In this document: positions 1-11,427 of the stretch, piece after piece | Layout: each line of letters starts with the position of its first letter | How positions within the stretch are numbered: the first letter of the stretch is position 1 | Assembly: GCA_009363875.1 (NCBI GenBank) | Contig: CM018690.1 | Coordinates: 5,258,788-5,322,787 of the forward strand | Length of the DNA: 64,000 nucleotides | Origin: Mikania micrantha | Lineage: Eukaryota; Streptophyta; Magnoliopsida; Asterales; Asteraceae | Direction of reading: 5' to 3' | Program-made: the position numbers and the translations under genes | The notes under the pieces: generated by a model | Database searches by the model: none | The model's input: only the letters and a program-made list of their open reading frames with translations | Told to the model about the DNA's origin: nothing

Positions 1-553
1 TTGGGAATGATTACGCGTGTAAAATCCTTCCCTAATTTGGTGTTGATTCGTTGTAATCGAGCTGTAAACGCGTGGATTTGAAAGATGGGTCGCGAATGGG
101 TCGATTTTTACCCACGGATGATCCGGTTGGGTATATGGGTGAGGAAGGTGAGATCTTTGGGGTTTTGTCAACTTTGGTTCCTCCCATTTTCTATTTAAAT
201 AAAACTTTCAGTTTTTACACCTTTTACCCCTAAACTTTATAACCTTTTGTTTTTACTTGTTAAAAAATTATTTAGAATCCATAATAGATATAAATTGATT
301 ATATTTTCATGAAAACATTATTTTTGTGTCATACTATAAAATTTTAGAACATGTTAATTGTTATTATTTATTTAACTATGAAATAAAGTTTATAAAAATT
401 TATAAGTAAAAATTTATTTGTTTATTTTATAAAATTGTAAATAATTTCTAAACTTTATAATAAATACAATTAATAAAAATAATAAAATTCCCATTGACGT
501 CATAATCGCTTTATTACATTTAAATATTTATTACAAATTCCGTAAATGTTACA
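1..553 (-). repeat. GYP-1 3' LTR, partial (runs off left edge)
   Basis: On the minus strand a new LTR begins at 553 with TGTAACATTTACGG, directly after a purine-rich tract. That is the usual PPT/3' LTR junction of a Ty3/gypsy-type element. The first ~300 bases of the LTR are very AT-rich. They are followed by TTTAAATAGAAAATGG-like sequence near 190-200, which could hold the promoter, and then by GC-richer sequence towards base 1. The LTR end lies outside the window, so its length and TSD cannot be read. Calling it an LTR is inference from the junction. Confidence 0.6.
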
Positions 554-587
554 GTCTCCCCTACTTTTAGGAATTTCGTCCCGAAAT
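554..587 (-). other. GYP-1 polypurine tract and preceding conserved motif
   Basis: Read on the minus strand the tract is AAAAGTAGGGGAGAC, immediately before the TGTAAC start of the 3' LTR. Just upstream lies the near-palindrome AATTTCGGGACGAAATT. A similar motif is common at the very end of plant gypsy elements of the chromovirus type. It primes plus-strand DNA synthesis in such elements. Confidence 0.65.
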
Positions 588-1514
588 TAAGAATAAACTA
601 TATGTGGATACCTTGTTTTCATGTGATCTTTTCGTTAGCCCGGGACTTCTTTAGGTTGGACACGCAAAAGGTGGACGGGCATTGCCAAGTCCTAAATGGG
701 GTTCAAGGGTTTGGATCCAACTCATGAAAAAGTTAAAAATGATCCGCGAAACGAGCATCACGATTAGACATGATGCGTAATGAACATCAATAGAAAACTA
801 GCAGATTCTTATACTTTTGTATGTATAAGGGTGAATAAAATAATGAGGTTTGAGTGATTTATTCATGAACGTGTTGTTAACGATTATTACGATTCCCGCG
901 GATAAAGCAAACAATCAAACTTGGTTGCTATTAAGAGTCCAACGGCAGAAGACTTTTCATCATCGAAATTGACTTGGATCAAGAAATTTGTTGAACTACG
1001 AGTACGTTGTTTTAGGTTCAATTGTTATAAGTTTAGATACAGTTCTTACATTTGAGTGCATCCTCTACAACATTCGATTCTCGTAATTGAACTTGTTAAG
1101 CAATTTGCCCCACCGTTGTTGTTTCAAGTGGATTTAAGGCATAATTTCTTCAATTCTTTTAAGGTACAGTTTAAAGATCGTGTCCTGTGGGATAGATTTT
1201 GGATCTTAATATGAAGTTTCTTTGTTTGTGATCAATAGAAAGTGCGACATATAATACGATCACGTATTATGATGTTATTAGTTTTATCGTTTAGATGTAT
1301 GCAAATTGTTGTATTGTTCCTATAAGATCAAATCATTTGAGATGTTAATCTCATATGTGGATGTTCGATGTGGGACATGGAATTCGAAAGTCTTCATTTA
1401 ATTGTTTTAGGTTAACGATTGTTTAATTGGCTTGATACAGGAACTACTAAGACCTTTGATTTAGTATATGAAAATATACACCAAGTCTTAGTATGCAAAA
1501 ATCACTTATAGATC
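588..1514. other. GYP-1 internal non-coding DNA
   Basis: No reading frame resembling protease, reverse transcriptase or integrase is visible in either strand. In a complete gypsy element this side of gag would hold pol. I see only AT-rich unique sequence. Confidence 0.5.
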
Positions 1515-2015
1515 TAACTAAGATTAGTTCTCTTGATGATGACACTAAATCTACAATCCTATCATTGATCAAGCTTTTGGTTCTACTCCCAATGTACCAT
1601 TGGTGCTTATATATAGGGTATACCGCAGCCAACCCACCACACCACCAATACATTGAAAGCATACCAATCGCCCACCAATACCACACAATATAAAATATTT
1701 CACTTTGTTTGATGTTCACACATAGTTCACCTTATAGGTATAGTTTGTAGTTTCAACCATATAGTTTTGACTAAGATAAGCTTTCTCAGTAATAACATTC
1801 AAATCTACCATCCTAACATTGGTCAAGCTTTCGATTCTACTCCCAATGTATTGGTGATGCTTATATATAGGGTATACCGCAGCCAACCCACCACATCACC
1901 AATACTTTTGAAAGCATACCAATCGCCTACCAATACAATACAACACAACATAAAAATGTTTCACCTTTGATGTTTACATGTAGTTATCCATATAGGTATA
2001 GTTCATAGTTTTCAT
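1515..2015. repeat. ~254-bp tandem duplication with internal hairpin
   Basis: Two imperfect direct copies lie at ~1515-1762 and ~1768-2015, offset about 254 bases. Both contain a TATATATAGGGTATACCGC core followed by CAGCCAACCCACC. In the right copy that core is flanked by a perfect 12-bp inverted repeat (1848-1859 with 1894-1905); in the left copy the inverted repeat is shorter. The function is unknown. It sits where pol would be expected in GYP-1. Confidence 0.75.
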
Positions 2016-2040
2016 CATTCATCAGTTGTGTCCTTTGTCT

Positions 2041-2115
2041 CGCATTCGTAGGATTTACATGTACTGCAAATTTACATTCCGTGTGCACCCGTAACGGAAA
2101 TTTGCGTTGCATGTT
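2041..2115. other. Imperfect hairpin downstream of GYP-1 gag
   Basis: The segments GCAAATTT..CCG and CGG.AAATTTGC face each other within about 40 bases. This is an imperfect stem in the non-coding part of GYP-1. No function is assigned. Confidence 0.35.
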
Positions 2116-2340
2116 TACCCTACTTGCTGGTTATGGGACACAACTGGGTGGATACAAGATCCATTAATGAGGTGTGATTCCTAGAGTTCATTATACAACC
2201 AAATACAAAATAGTTAATGTTGAACTATCAAATCTAGTTTGTATTCAACCAAGTAAAAGCTCGAAGTTATAAAACTACAAAATTTTATTAGCACTGAAAT
2301 CAAGTAACGCAATGTCATAACAATCATTGATCAAAACACA

Positions 2341-3621
2341 TCATTCAACATCTTGATTTGGTTGAGCATCTTGGACCATTAGTTGGAAAGTTCTAGCTCG
2401 AGCAACTCTTTGGTTATTTCCCACAAGTCGAGGGCATCGGTCTCGAAGGTGATTAGGGTCGCCACATTCGTAGCAAACCCTTCCATTGTCTTGTGTAGGA
2501 TTTGCGGGTGCAAGTTGTTGTTGATTAAATGGTTGAACTTGTTGCCCTTGCTGGCCAAGTGGTCCATGTCGACAATAGTTTGCAAGGTGGCCATACATTC
2601 CACAGTTCGTGCAAATTCTGCAAGGTTGAGTAGTGGGGTGATGATATCTGCAAGTGTTGCAGAGTGGATTTGGCCCCACGTATGGTTTGGTATTTGGATT
2701 TGGGGCTTGTTGGTTTAGTGGTGCAGCTGGGGTCACCACCGCAAGGTTCTTGGCCTTTCGCTTTCGATGGTTGAACTTTGAAGAGTTTGAGGTTTCAGCT
2801 TTGACCTCCTTTGAGAGTTCATTAGTGGTTGACTTGGATTCAACCTTCTTGGCACCCTTCCTTGTCAAAGTACCATCCTTAACATGATTATCAGTTAAGG
2901 TTACAGAAAGTCTGATTGCCTCTTCAAGAGTGGTAGGATTGCTACCATAGACAGTATCTTGAATTTGCATAGGAAGGCCACCAATGTACTTTTCAATGGC
3001 CCGAGATAAAGGAGTGACCAAGTGTGGCACTAGTAGACTAAGTTCATGATAACGGGTCGTATAAGCAAGGTTCTCCCCACTGTCTTGCTTGAGATCCCAA
3101 AACTCAGCTTCAAGCTTCCTCATTTCGTTGCGTGGACAGAATTCATTAGTCATAAGTTGCTTGACCTCAGTCCAAGTCAAAACAAGTGCAGCATCCGAAC
3201 CCCTAGTTCGTTTCTCACCATTCCACCAAGTCGGTGCCCTTTTTTGAAAGACACTAGTGGCATATCGAACCTTAAGGTTCTCAGGACAGTCCGAATGGAT
3301 AAATGTGCTCTCTATACTTTCGAACCATTGAAGGAGTCCAGTTGCTCCTTCAGTGCTAACAAACTTAGTGGGGTTACATGAATTGAAGTGCTTGAAAGTG
3401 CAAGTTGGATTTGCACCCCCACCATTACCATTGTTTTGAACTGGGTTCACATTAGCAGCTTGATTGAGTTGGGTCACCAAAGTGGGTAACACAACAGCCA
3501 CTTGTTGCGAAATGATCTGGGCCAACTCTTGGATAGTAGGGTTCGGATTGTTGGTGTTATTTGTGTTGGTGTTGGTGTCATTGGTGTTGTTGGTGTTTCT
3601 GCGAGTACGACGAATAGGCAT
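2341..3621 (-). CDS. Gag of GYP-1 (retrotrans_gag with two zinc knuckles)
   Basis: This encodes the capsid/nucleocapsid protein of a Ty3/gypsy-type element, which packages element RNA in cytoplasmic particles. The frame is open from 3714, but I prefer the ATG at 3621 (MPIRRTRRN), giving 426 aa. That start gives the basic, Asn/Thr-rich N-terminus usual for the family. A capsid-type domain lies in the first half, with motifs LQWFESIE, APTWW and the YHELSLL segment. Two CCHC knuckles follow near the C-terminus: CTNCGMYGHLANYC and CYECGDPNHLRDRC. It is intact from start to stop. It ends soon after the second knuckle, where related polyproteins run on into a protease, and no pol is seen downstream. 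A ~700-base leader separates it from the PBS. Confidence 0.85.
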   Translation of the reverse strand: MPIRRTRRNTNNTNDTNTNTNNTNNPNPTIQELAQIISQQVAVVLPTLVTQLNQAANVNPVQNNGNGGGANPTCTFKHFNSCNPTKFVSTEGATGLLQWFESIESTFIHSDCPENLKVRYATSVFQKRAPTWWNGEKRTRGSDAALVLTWTEVKQLMTNEFCPRNEMRKLEAEFWDLKQDSGENLAYTTRYHELSLLVPHLVTPLSRAIEKYIGGLPMQIQDTVYGSNPTTLEEAIRLSVTLTDNHVKDGTLTRKGAKKVESKSTTNELSKEVKAETSNSSKFNHRKRKAKNLAVVTPAAPLNQQAPNPNTKPYVGPNPLCNTCRYHHPTTQPCRICTNCGMYGHLANYCRHGPLGQQGQQVQPFNQQQLAPANPTQDNGRVCYECGDPNHLRDRCPRLVGNNQRVARARTFQLMVQDAQPNQDVE

Positions 3622-4311
3622 GATTCTACAAGAGTTCAATTGAAGAGAGTTAGAATTTATATAACTCAAAGAGTTCAAATAAGAAATAGATAGTTCAAAT
3701 GAAAGTTCAATCACAAAGCAATATTTGGATTGTATTCCTAAAGGAATACTTTTGACAGATCAAAGTGTTTAAGTTCATCTTAACTTTCAGAAAGACATAC
3801 TTTAGCCTATAGGTTCATACTCACTCCAAGGTTCCCAGGAAAGCATAACAGGTCCATCGGTTGATTTGGATTTATACGAAATGCTTTCCTAGACAGAACT
3901 CCCCAAAGTACAGGTATTCCCCCTTCCAGATTGTATGTGTTTCCTAATCATTAGAATGAACCTAAAGACTATTGACGGGATTCAAGATTAGACTTAGAAG
4001 TCTAAGATCATTCCTCGTAATGACGATCCTCGTTCAAGTCGTAAGAAAGGGGTCGAGAAGTTTTGAACCTTAAAGTCTAGTGTGTGCATACTAAGGTATC
4101 CAAAACTAGGTTAAATTATATGACCTATCAAACAAGTAGTCACATAAGCAAGTATGACCTATCATGGCAACTAAGAGTTCAAATAACAGTTCATGGCCTA
4201 GTATGGCAACTAGAGAGTCCTAATAACAGTTCATGACCTATGAGTTCAAACTAAGGCATCCTATGGTTATAGTCTAGGTCATCTAGTTCAAATAACCTAA
4301 TTCTCTATAAC

Positions 4312-4327
4312 CCAGGCTCTGATACCA
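4312..4327 (-). other. GYP-1 primer binding site
   Basis: The minus strand reads TGGTATCAGAGCCTGG three bases inside the LTR edge at 4331. This is the standard plant sequence complementary to the 3' end of initiator tRNA-Met. It fixes the element's orientation (minus) and the inner edge of its 5' LTR. Confidence 0.85.
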
Positions 4328-4330
4328 ATC

Positions 4331-5000
4331 TGTAACACCCCGACCGATGGCGGAAAACAATTTAAGTATTTTAAAATGACATGTTAGAATCGAGAGTGTT
4401 TGTGTAACACTTTATTTATTTTATAACAAGCGTGTTATAAAAGATTATTTGCAAAGTAATAAGTTTATAACGATTTTTGTAATCGTTTATTTTCTAACAA
4501 GTGTGTTAGAATTAGTTTATTTGGTATAAACATAACGTGATTTATAACGATTTTGGTAATCGTTTATTTTTTAACAAGTGTGTTAGAATTAGTTTATTTG
4601 GTATAAACATAACGTGCTTTATAACGATTTTGGTAATCGTGTTTTTTCTAACAAATATGTTAGAATCAGTTTATTTTGTATAAACATACTAAGATTTATA
4701 ACGATTTTGGTAATCGTTTATTTTTTTTAACAAAGTGTTAAAACTAGTTTATTTTATTAAAAAAAAGGCTTTCTAACGGTTCGGGAAATCGTTTATTTCT
4801 AACAAGCGTGGTAGAATCGAATTATTTTATAATTTGAAAGGCTTTAGAAAAGATTTGTGTAATCATTTCGTTTCCAACAGAAGTGTTAGAACCGGTTTGT
4901 TATATAAACATAAAAACTCTGAAAGTTTTATTGTTTATTTTCAAACGAGCACAGTAGAAACTGGTTTATCATAAAAAAATGTTAATTTTTAACCGGTTAG
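4331..5000 (-). repeat. GYP-1 5' LTR inner end with ~77-bp tandem repeats
   Basis: The plus strand begins TGTAACACCCCGACCGATGG, the complement of an LTR ending in CGGTCGGGGTGTTACA. The same terminal block ends sLTR-D at 43095-43116. From ~4376 to ~4990 the sequence is a decaying tandem array of ~77-bp units. Each unit reads like AACGATTTTGGTAATCG followed by TTTCTAACAA, GTGTGTTAGAA and GTATAAACATAA. Copies near 4459, 4540, 4617 and 4693 are clearest. The outer end of this LTR could not be found. Confidence 0.6.
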
Positions 5001-8000
5001 TTTTCAAGACGAGATAGAAGTATGATAAAAATGTTTAAGTAAACATTTTATTCATGTATGTGTTAGTCACGCATTATGTTATAAGATTGCTTTATGTAAG
5101 CATTTTTCAATTCTTTAACGTGAACGTTAGATACGATTTTTATAATCGACTAAATTCTAATATGATTATTAGAAAATTGTTTTGTGTAAACAATTTAATT
5201 ATCTTACATGAAAGGTAGATACGATTTGTGTAATCGTTTTATTTTGAACAGATTTGTGACTGTTTGATTTAAAGTTTCAAGATGAAACAACAAAATAATG
5301 GAGATGTCATTGGGGACATTTTTGGTTTATCCCAAAGGACACGTGTCATTGCATATTGAGGATGGTTCCTCATGACAGGTGCAACCATGTATGCATCTTA
5401 TGATCTAGATGACATTGAAATTTTAGATACCGAAAAGTGTTCAAGATAGTAACATTATATGACTTGATGTTTAGAAGTCGTCTATATGTCTTTTTAAAAT
5501 ATTACAAATAAACATTTGTTTTGGTGCGTTGGTTGTGTTCAATATCTTAAGGTAACACATGCGTTTATGCACAATAATCACTATAACATATGATAGAGAT
5601 ATATGTTATTGTTAACTATATAAATAAATTATGTGGGATTTATTATAAAGTGATGATGACATATAGATGCTTATATTTCTTTCATTGTGTTTGAAATTTT
5701 GTGGATTATGTGTCTACTAATTAAAAAGAGCATCCTAAATAAATAGTATGAGATTATGTGTAACAAATGAACATTTGAATTTAATTTGTAATAATGGGTG
5801 TATGTGTTTTATTGAGGGAGGACCTCAAGACATACCATGTGACGAGGTCACTTACGATAATTTTGATAAATGATGACAGTGTTAAAGAAATAACATTTTG
5901 AGACTTGATGTGTATATATCATACTTGTATCCGTTTAAAATATGTTATTTGTTATATTTTATTATGTTCAACTATGACTTGAGTTTATCTATTTCTAAAA
6001 ATAAACAAGTTGATTTAAAGATGATAAAATGATATTTAAATGTTGAAGGGTTTTAATTTTAAATAAAAATACATATTTTAACAGAAAGTACAAGTAGTGA
6101 TTTACATGAATACAACGAGGGAGTTTTGATCATTACTTATGTTGCAAGTTGCAAATTAAACATAAAATGTAATGCGGTGAGTGCATTAAAATGAAATGCA
6201 CAAAAATGAAAGATGTTGTCTAATGTTGAGAGCATCAACGTGAAAATTCATAAGTGTGTTTTAATTAATATAACATATGAAAGAAATATATGTTATTATT
6301 GTAAATAATCTTAATAAATTTTGTACATTTATTAAAGATACTTACAAGAGTGATGGTCTTGTAGATTATGCTACAACCATTAACGTTATTGAAACTATGT
6401 GGAGGATTATCATTCAATTTGGGAGAGTATCATAATACATGGTTTCATTGAAACAATAATAGAAATTTGTAAATCACTTGAGGCAAATGTGAGTGTCATG
6501 TTGTTGAGTGTCAATCTAGTTGATTATATCTCAAAACTTTGGTGATTTTATACAAATATCATTCATCCTATTGTTGATAAATGTGTTCACCAAAGTGACT
6601 CAATCTTGAGCTTTTATTTAAGTTTTTATGAGTAAATGGTGAAGCCTTAGAGATTAAAGGCAAATGAGTTAGGATCCTATATAATGGATAAAGTTAAATA
6701 TGGTTTTAAGTTTTCCTTAAACTAAGGATTTAAAAAATCTCATCCTTCTTGTCTAAACTAAGATATGAATGTTTGTAGAGATAATATGTTATCTCTAGGA
6801 GCTGTGATTGATCAGAATGATGCATCTTCTGTTCACATGCTAATATTTTAGTCTAAAGCATGCTAAACTAATACATGTTAATTTAGATGCTCTGCGGAGA
6901 TTAAATTAACTTTAAACATTCAATATATGGGATGACATGAGAATGAGTTTCGGTTCATATTAGGAGAACTCATGGAGTAATATGTATGGATGAACTTAGT
7001 GACACAATGATGAATATATGTTTGATTTCTTATCACATGTGTCAAAGTCATCAAAAGATAAATTGCTCAAATTTAATCGATGTGCAAGCAATGTGGGGGA
7101 ATGTGTCATTTACGAAACAACCCTCTAGAGTTTGTAAGAGATAGTATTTGAGAAGTTTCTCAATCTCTTGTGAAGAAGGAGAACTTTTCACAGCACAATT
7201 TTAATAATTGGAAAATGGTTATCTAATAAGACCCAAATGTGGGGGTTGCTTGCACTTAATACAAGTATGTGAAAGATTTTGTAATAAGGATTTTAGTAAT
7301 CCAAATAAATAGTGCAAATTCTTGACCAAGTGGGGGTACACGATGGTTATACGGAGTCAATCAAGTTGATTGAACTCAAATGTCAATTGGTAAAATTCAA
7401 ATTGTAGTTAGATATTTGAAGAAGTTTACCAAAGGCATGTTGACACGTGTTTAGTCTTGAAATGAGTTTCAAATCATTCTAAATACATGGTTACATAACT
7501 TGATCCAAGTTAAGATCACTGGTTATAGTCTTATAAATTGAAAAAGGGGCTAGTATGACTTGTAAGTCAAGAACACGTTATAACAACTTATCTCAATTGC
7601 AAATTATCGTTGTTGACTTCGTGAAGTCAAAGATAATGTTTTGGATCCAATAACATGAGAGATAAGTTGAGGAATGTGACTAAAGCCCATGTAAAGAGAT
7701 ATTTGAAGGAAACCTAACCTTGTTGATTGGAGATCCCATGATCTAGGTTCAATAGGACAACTAATTCATATATCTAGGGTGGTCACTGTGGGGGCATAGT
7801 TATACAATGGATGTATAAGCTTATATATATATATATGTTGATATATATCCTCCTAAATTGTAAACGGGCTGTTAAATACATCCTAGTCCATTCCTATAAC
7901 AATCAGTGACATTGTTGTGTGAGGTTAAGCATAATATATGGTTAATGATCTGTGTAAATTATGATAACCAAAATGTTTTTAATGATTGTAGACAAATCAC

Positions 8001-8328
8001 CTATGTTACAGAGAAGTGGGGTCGCTTCGAATGGAATTATGGACATAGTCCCTAGAGCTCTCGCAGAACCAGGATAGTGTCCCATGACCATAACGGACAC
8101 GACAATGAGGGGTTAATCAGACCAGGAAGAGTATTGTGTGAAGTATAATAACGTCTACGCAAAAATGGGTTTAGTTCAAGGACATCGTGTCTACTAACCG
8201 CTAGGAGACTAAGTATACTTCACGAAGGAAAGTTCAAAGGGAACACCTACTTCTCCTGCAATACTCAAACGTTGAAATTGTATTTTGAAACTTGAGCATA
8301 CGAGTTGATTTTTATTCATGTAGGGGAT
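5000..8328. other. AT-rich non-coding DNA, probably inside a non-autonomous LTR element
   Basis: I see no gene. A short degenerate repeat pair lies near 5582 and 6270 (AACATATGA..GA.ATATATGTTATT). Four tracts resembling GTGGGGG occur at ~7091, ~7238, ~7329 and ~7786. Because a copia-type LTR starts at 8329 after a fifth tract, at least the right-hand part is probably the internal region of that element. The boundary with GYP-1 is unresolved. Confidence 0.4.
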
Positions 8329-9040
8329 TGTTGGAAAATTGATTTATTTGATTATTATCAAATTTAATTTGAATTAAAATCAAGACTCTTCATCTTACCC
8401 AATTAAATCAAGGCTTTTCAAATTACATGTATTGATGATATGTGTTAATTCAAGACCCTTGGTATCACCATATTGTAGTATAAATACAAGACAATTGGTG
8501 TCTTGTTGGTTGGTTGAAAAGAATACTACATAACATCTCACACAAACTTTGAAGAATTTCCAACCTTCTCAACTCTTCAAGCTCTCGCTTAAGACATCTT
8601 TTTCAGGTGCAAGGTTAATCCCGACAGTACACATACTGTTTCGGTTGTTGTACCCTGGGAGACAGACGCGTTCGTCTTGAGAAGAGGCGCGAAATCTGTT
8701 TTAAGGGAAGCGTATTGAATACGTGCCTTAACCATAATCATCAACATGTTTATTCTATGTCAATGAAGAATAGGTGAAAGACATAAGCGTATTGAAGTAT
8801 TTGTGACCGGCTCATCAAGATGCTTAATTGAAGACTTGCTCTTTGGACTATCCAACGAAGACATGCATCGAAACATGTTTCGCATATAAATTAGTAATTT
8901 ATATTCTTTTATTTTAGTCTTGTAACCGGTAATGTACTACATAATAACGAGTGTATCGTTATTATGTATATTTTATTATTGTTTTATAATAAAAACGTGA
9001 ACCCATCTCCTACATAAAGTACTCACATCATGTGGTAACA
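8329..9040 (+). repeat. Copia-type LTR (probable 3' LTR), 712 bp
   Basis: It starts TGTTGGAAAATT directly after the purine tract TGTAGGGGAT (8319-8328) and ends TGGTAACA. The terminal TGTT/AACA bases form the short inverted repeat expected of LTRs. A TATA box, TATAAATA, sits at 8479-8486, followed by a leader-like stretch. No matching 5' LTR or PBS is seen in the window, and I found no TSD, so the exact right edge is inferred. Confidence 0.6.
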
Positions 9041-9167
9041 CATTTACAAGTGTTTATTTGTTTATGGTTTTGAGTGATTATGATATCTTTAATTTATTAA
9101 ATAGTTTAATGTTTTGCTCTTTTGTCATTCTTAATACGATATTAATTTTTTTATTATATTTCTAGTT

Positions 9168-9390
9168 TTCTTTAACAGCAAACGCTCGGTTACTCGGGGT
9201 CACTCTAGCAAATAGATCACTCTTCCGTACGAATAACATAATGTGGTGACCTGACCCACCCGCCCAAGAGAAAGCTTCAACTAGGAAAACCCTCTGGCTC
9301 CACCCAAAGCAATATTGCTCTAGATGAGGCTCCAACCCAAAATCTCTCTTAAGTGAATTCAAGGGGCTATCACTAGGCTAAAAGCCTTTG
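9168..9390 (-). mobile_element. SINE with 17-bp target duplication
   Basis: It is flanked by TTATTATATTTCTAGTT (9151-9167) and TTATTATTTTTCTAGTT (9391-9407), a 17-bp duplication with one mismatch. On the minus strand the head carries an A-box-like TAGCCTAGTGA and a B-box-like GGTTGGAGCCT, the internal RNA polymerase III promoter of tRNA-derived SINEs. The tail is TGCTGTTAAAGAA. The SINE at 32696-33042 ends in a closely similar TGCTGTTAAA tail. It has no coding capacity. Confidence 0.75.
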
Positions 9391-9407
9391 TTATTATTTT
9401 TCTAGTT

Positions 9408-9990
9408 AGTTATTTAAACTAATTGTTTAAGATTAATATTCTACTTCTAATAAACAAGTAACTCAATTGACACTTATCAAATTCTTTAATGACTTGATGG
9501 CACTTGTAGAATTCTTAAACCATTTTTGACATGTGTCACATTTTAACCATGTTATCTAATTTTTCTCACATTAAATGATTATGTATATTCTCTTTCGTAT
9601 TAAATAATTAAACTAAATACAATAACTAATGATTTTAGTTTTGAATTTTTATATTAATAATAATATAATAATAAATTAAAAATCAAATATTTGTATTAAA
9701 AAATAGATTTTGAAGATAAAATTTATATAAAACAATTTTTCTATAAAAACAAAACCCAAAAGTTTAAACAAGATTTCTATTTAAAAATATAGTTTTCAAT
9801 ACAAATTTTAAAATAAAATGTTAAAAAATAACATCAATATAATCATATTTTATCTCAAAAATCGTTTTTTAAATCATAAATTTTTATTAGTTACTGTATA
9901 ATATTTTTTTATACAATTCGTGTAATACATGTGATATTAACCTAGTTAATTAATAAGTAAGTAAATAAATCACTTACACTTTCGGGTGTA
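9408..9990. other. AT-rich intergenic DNA
   Basis: I see low-complexity AT-rich sequence with no gene, terminal repeat or RNA gene that I can support. Confidence 0.5.
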
Positions 9991-10110
9991 AACAAACTAA
10001 GATGATGTATGTTTTTAATAGGTAAAATGTTTGCAGTTTGCGGACAACATCTGTAAAAAAGAAGGTGGATCAAATGTCTACAGTCTGCAAAAATAAGAGT
10101 TTTTGTTTTT
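9991..10110 (+). repeat. DNA-transposon-like terminal repeat, left copy
   Basis: The core AGGTAAAATG, TTTGCAGTTTGCGGAC and CATCTGTA.AAAAGAAGGTGGA matches the complement of 30080-30190 over about 110 bases. The two copies are inverted and SIRE-1 lies between them. They may be two ends of one element or two related MITE fragments. I could not find a TSD. Confidence 0.5.
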
Positions 10111-10138
10111 TAAAGTCTGTTGGTTGTTAAAATAAATT

Positions 10139-10201
10139 GGTGGTGGTGGGTGATGGGGGTGGCCGCCGTGGTGGGGGTGGGGGTGGTGGTTGTGGGTGGT
10201 C
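10139..10201 (+). repeat. G-rich tract
   Basis: A 60-base stretch made almost only of G and T contains several runs of three to five G. This is compatible with G-quadruplex folding on the plus strand. The Gly-rich reading frame through it is a by-product of composition. Confidence 0.6.
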
Positions 10202-10984
10202 TCTACAGACCTTAGAAGATCTAGAAGTGGTTGAGTTACATCTACACCAAGAAAAGCACGTACAGACGTTTTTTAATGAAACAATTTCAAAAAAGGCAAA
10301 TAGTCTACAATGTCAACATCTACACGACTACACGTGGTCTACGCAACGCAAACAAAAGAGATCAAGTAGATCTTTTTGGCAAAGACAAACTTCAACTAAG
10401 TTGAGCTCAAACTCATTCATTCTCTAACTTAGCTCGTATACCTTAAGAAAAACTCAAAATCGAACTTCACTCATTTAAAGTTTATTTTCGCAAACTTGGC
10501 TCCTGACTAATTTTTCAAGCTTGAGCTAGGCTAGCTAGAACTCGACTCATGAATTATTAATTAGTTATATAATTATTTTATTTACATAAACTTAGAAATA
10601 CTTATATTAATTGGAAAATTTATATACCATAAAATATGGTAATATATTACTTTTGTAATAGTATTATGCATCAAAATATATTTTAAAGAAAAAAAAATAA
10701 GAAGAGACATATGAGTATATGACGATTGTATAGGTCTAAAAGTTGGTTTCCTTGCCCCTTAAATCTCAGATGTCACATGTTTACTTTTGATAAAAGTATC
10801 AATTTTAATTTCACTTATCTTCTAAAGATTTTTTTTAGTTTAGTAAATTATATATGCTTACAACCTAAGATTTTTCTTGAATTTTTTATAAAACATTATC
10901 AGAAATATATGTATTTATATTTTAGAAAACATTTATTTTATGTTTGTAATAACATGTGTTATCCTAGTAAAAATATATATACGT

Positions 10985-11170
10985 AAAAAAGACAAGGTCT
11001 TGGGTTCGAATCTGGATCGAAACATATTTGCGTCAGGAGGTTTACCTAGTTGTATAGTTCCTCCTAGAGTGGGCTTTGGCGTACACCTCAGAGCGTCAAA
11101 TCCTGGTGGATGGTTGAAATCCCGTCTTAGGTGTCGTCGTACCAGGCCGTTCAAAAGAAACATAAAAAGA
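10985..11170 (+). mobile_element. SINE-like element, 5' end unclear
   Basis: A B-box-like GGTTCGAATCTGG lies at ~11001. A GC-richer body follows, ending GTACCAGGCCGTTC and an A-rich tail. This ending resembles other plant SINEs, and the same (G)CCCGTTC-A(n) tail recurs in miniature at 33010-33027. No clear A box or TSD was found, so it may be 5' truncated. Confidence 0.5.
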
Positions 11171-11427
11171 GACCTAGTTTAATTATTTGATATGAGCTCC
11201 TACAATACTTAAGTCACCGATTCAATTCAAACTTTTAGCAACCATATCTCAAATAGCTCATGAACCTTAATTTATTTGCATCTTTAGTTATGCTCATTAA
11301 TCATATTCTCAAAGGTAAGGAAGATGTCACATACATAACACTTTTTCTCAGAATGAAAGCCATACTCCATGTCTAAGAGGAATAGTTATATCCAATCTAA
11401 CAAATTAACATGGCAGCATTTAATTTG

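Noticed and set aside
7981..8010. TATGTTACA at 8010 as outer end of the GYP-1 5' LTR
   Set aside because: The bases to its left do not match the start of the 3' LTR (left of 553).
10137..10427. Gly-rich open frame
   Set aside because: It runs through a G/T-rich tract, and its second half has no family resemblance. It sits in repeat DNA.
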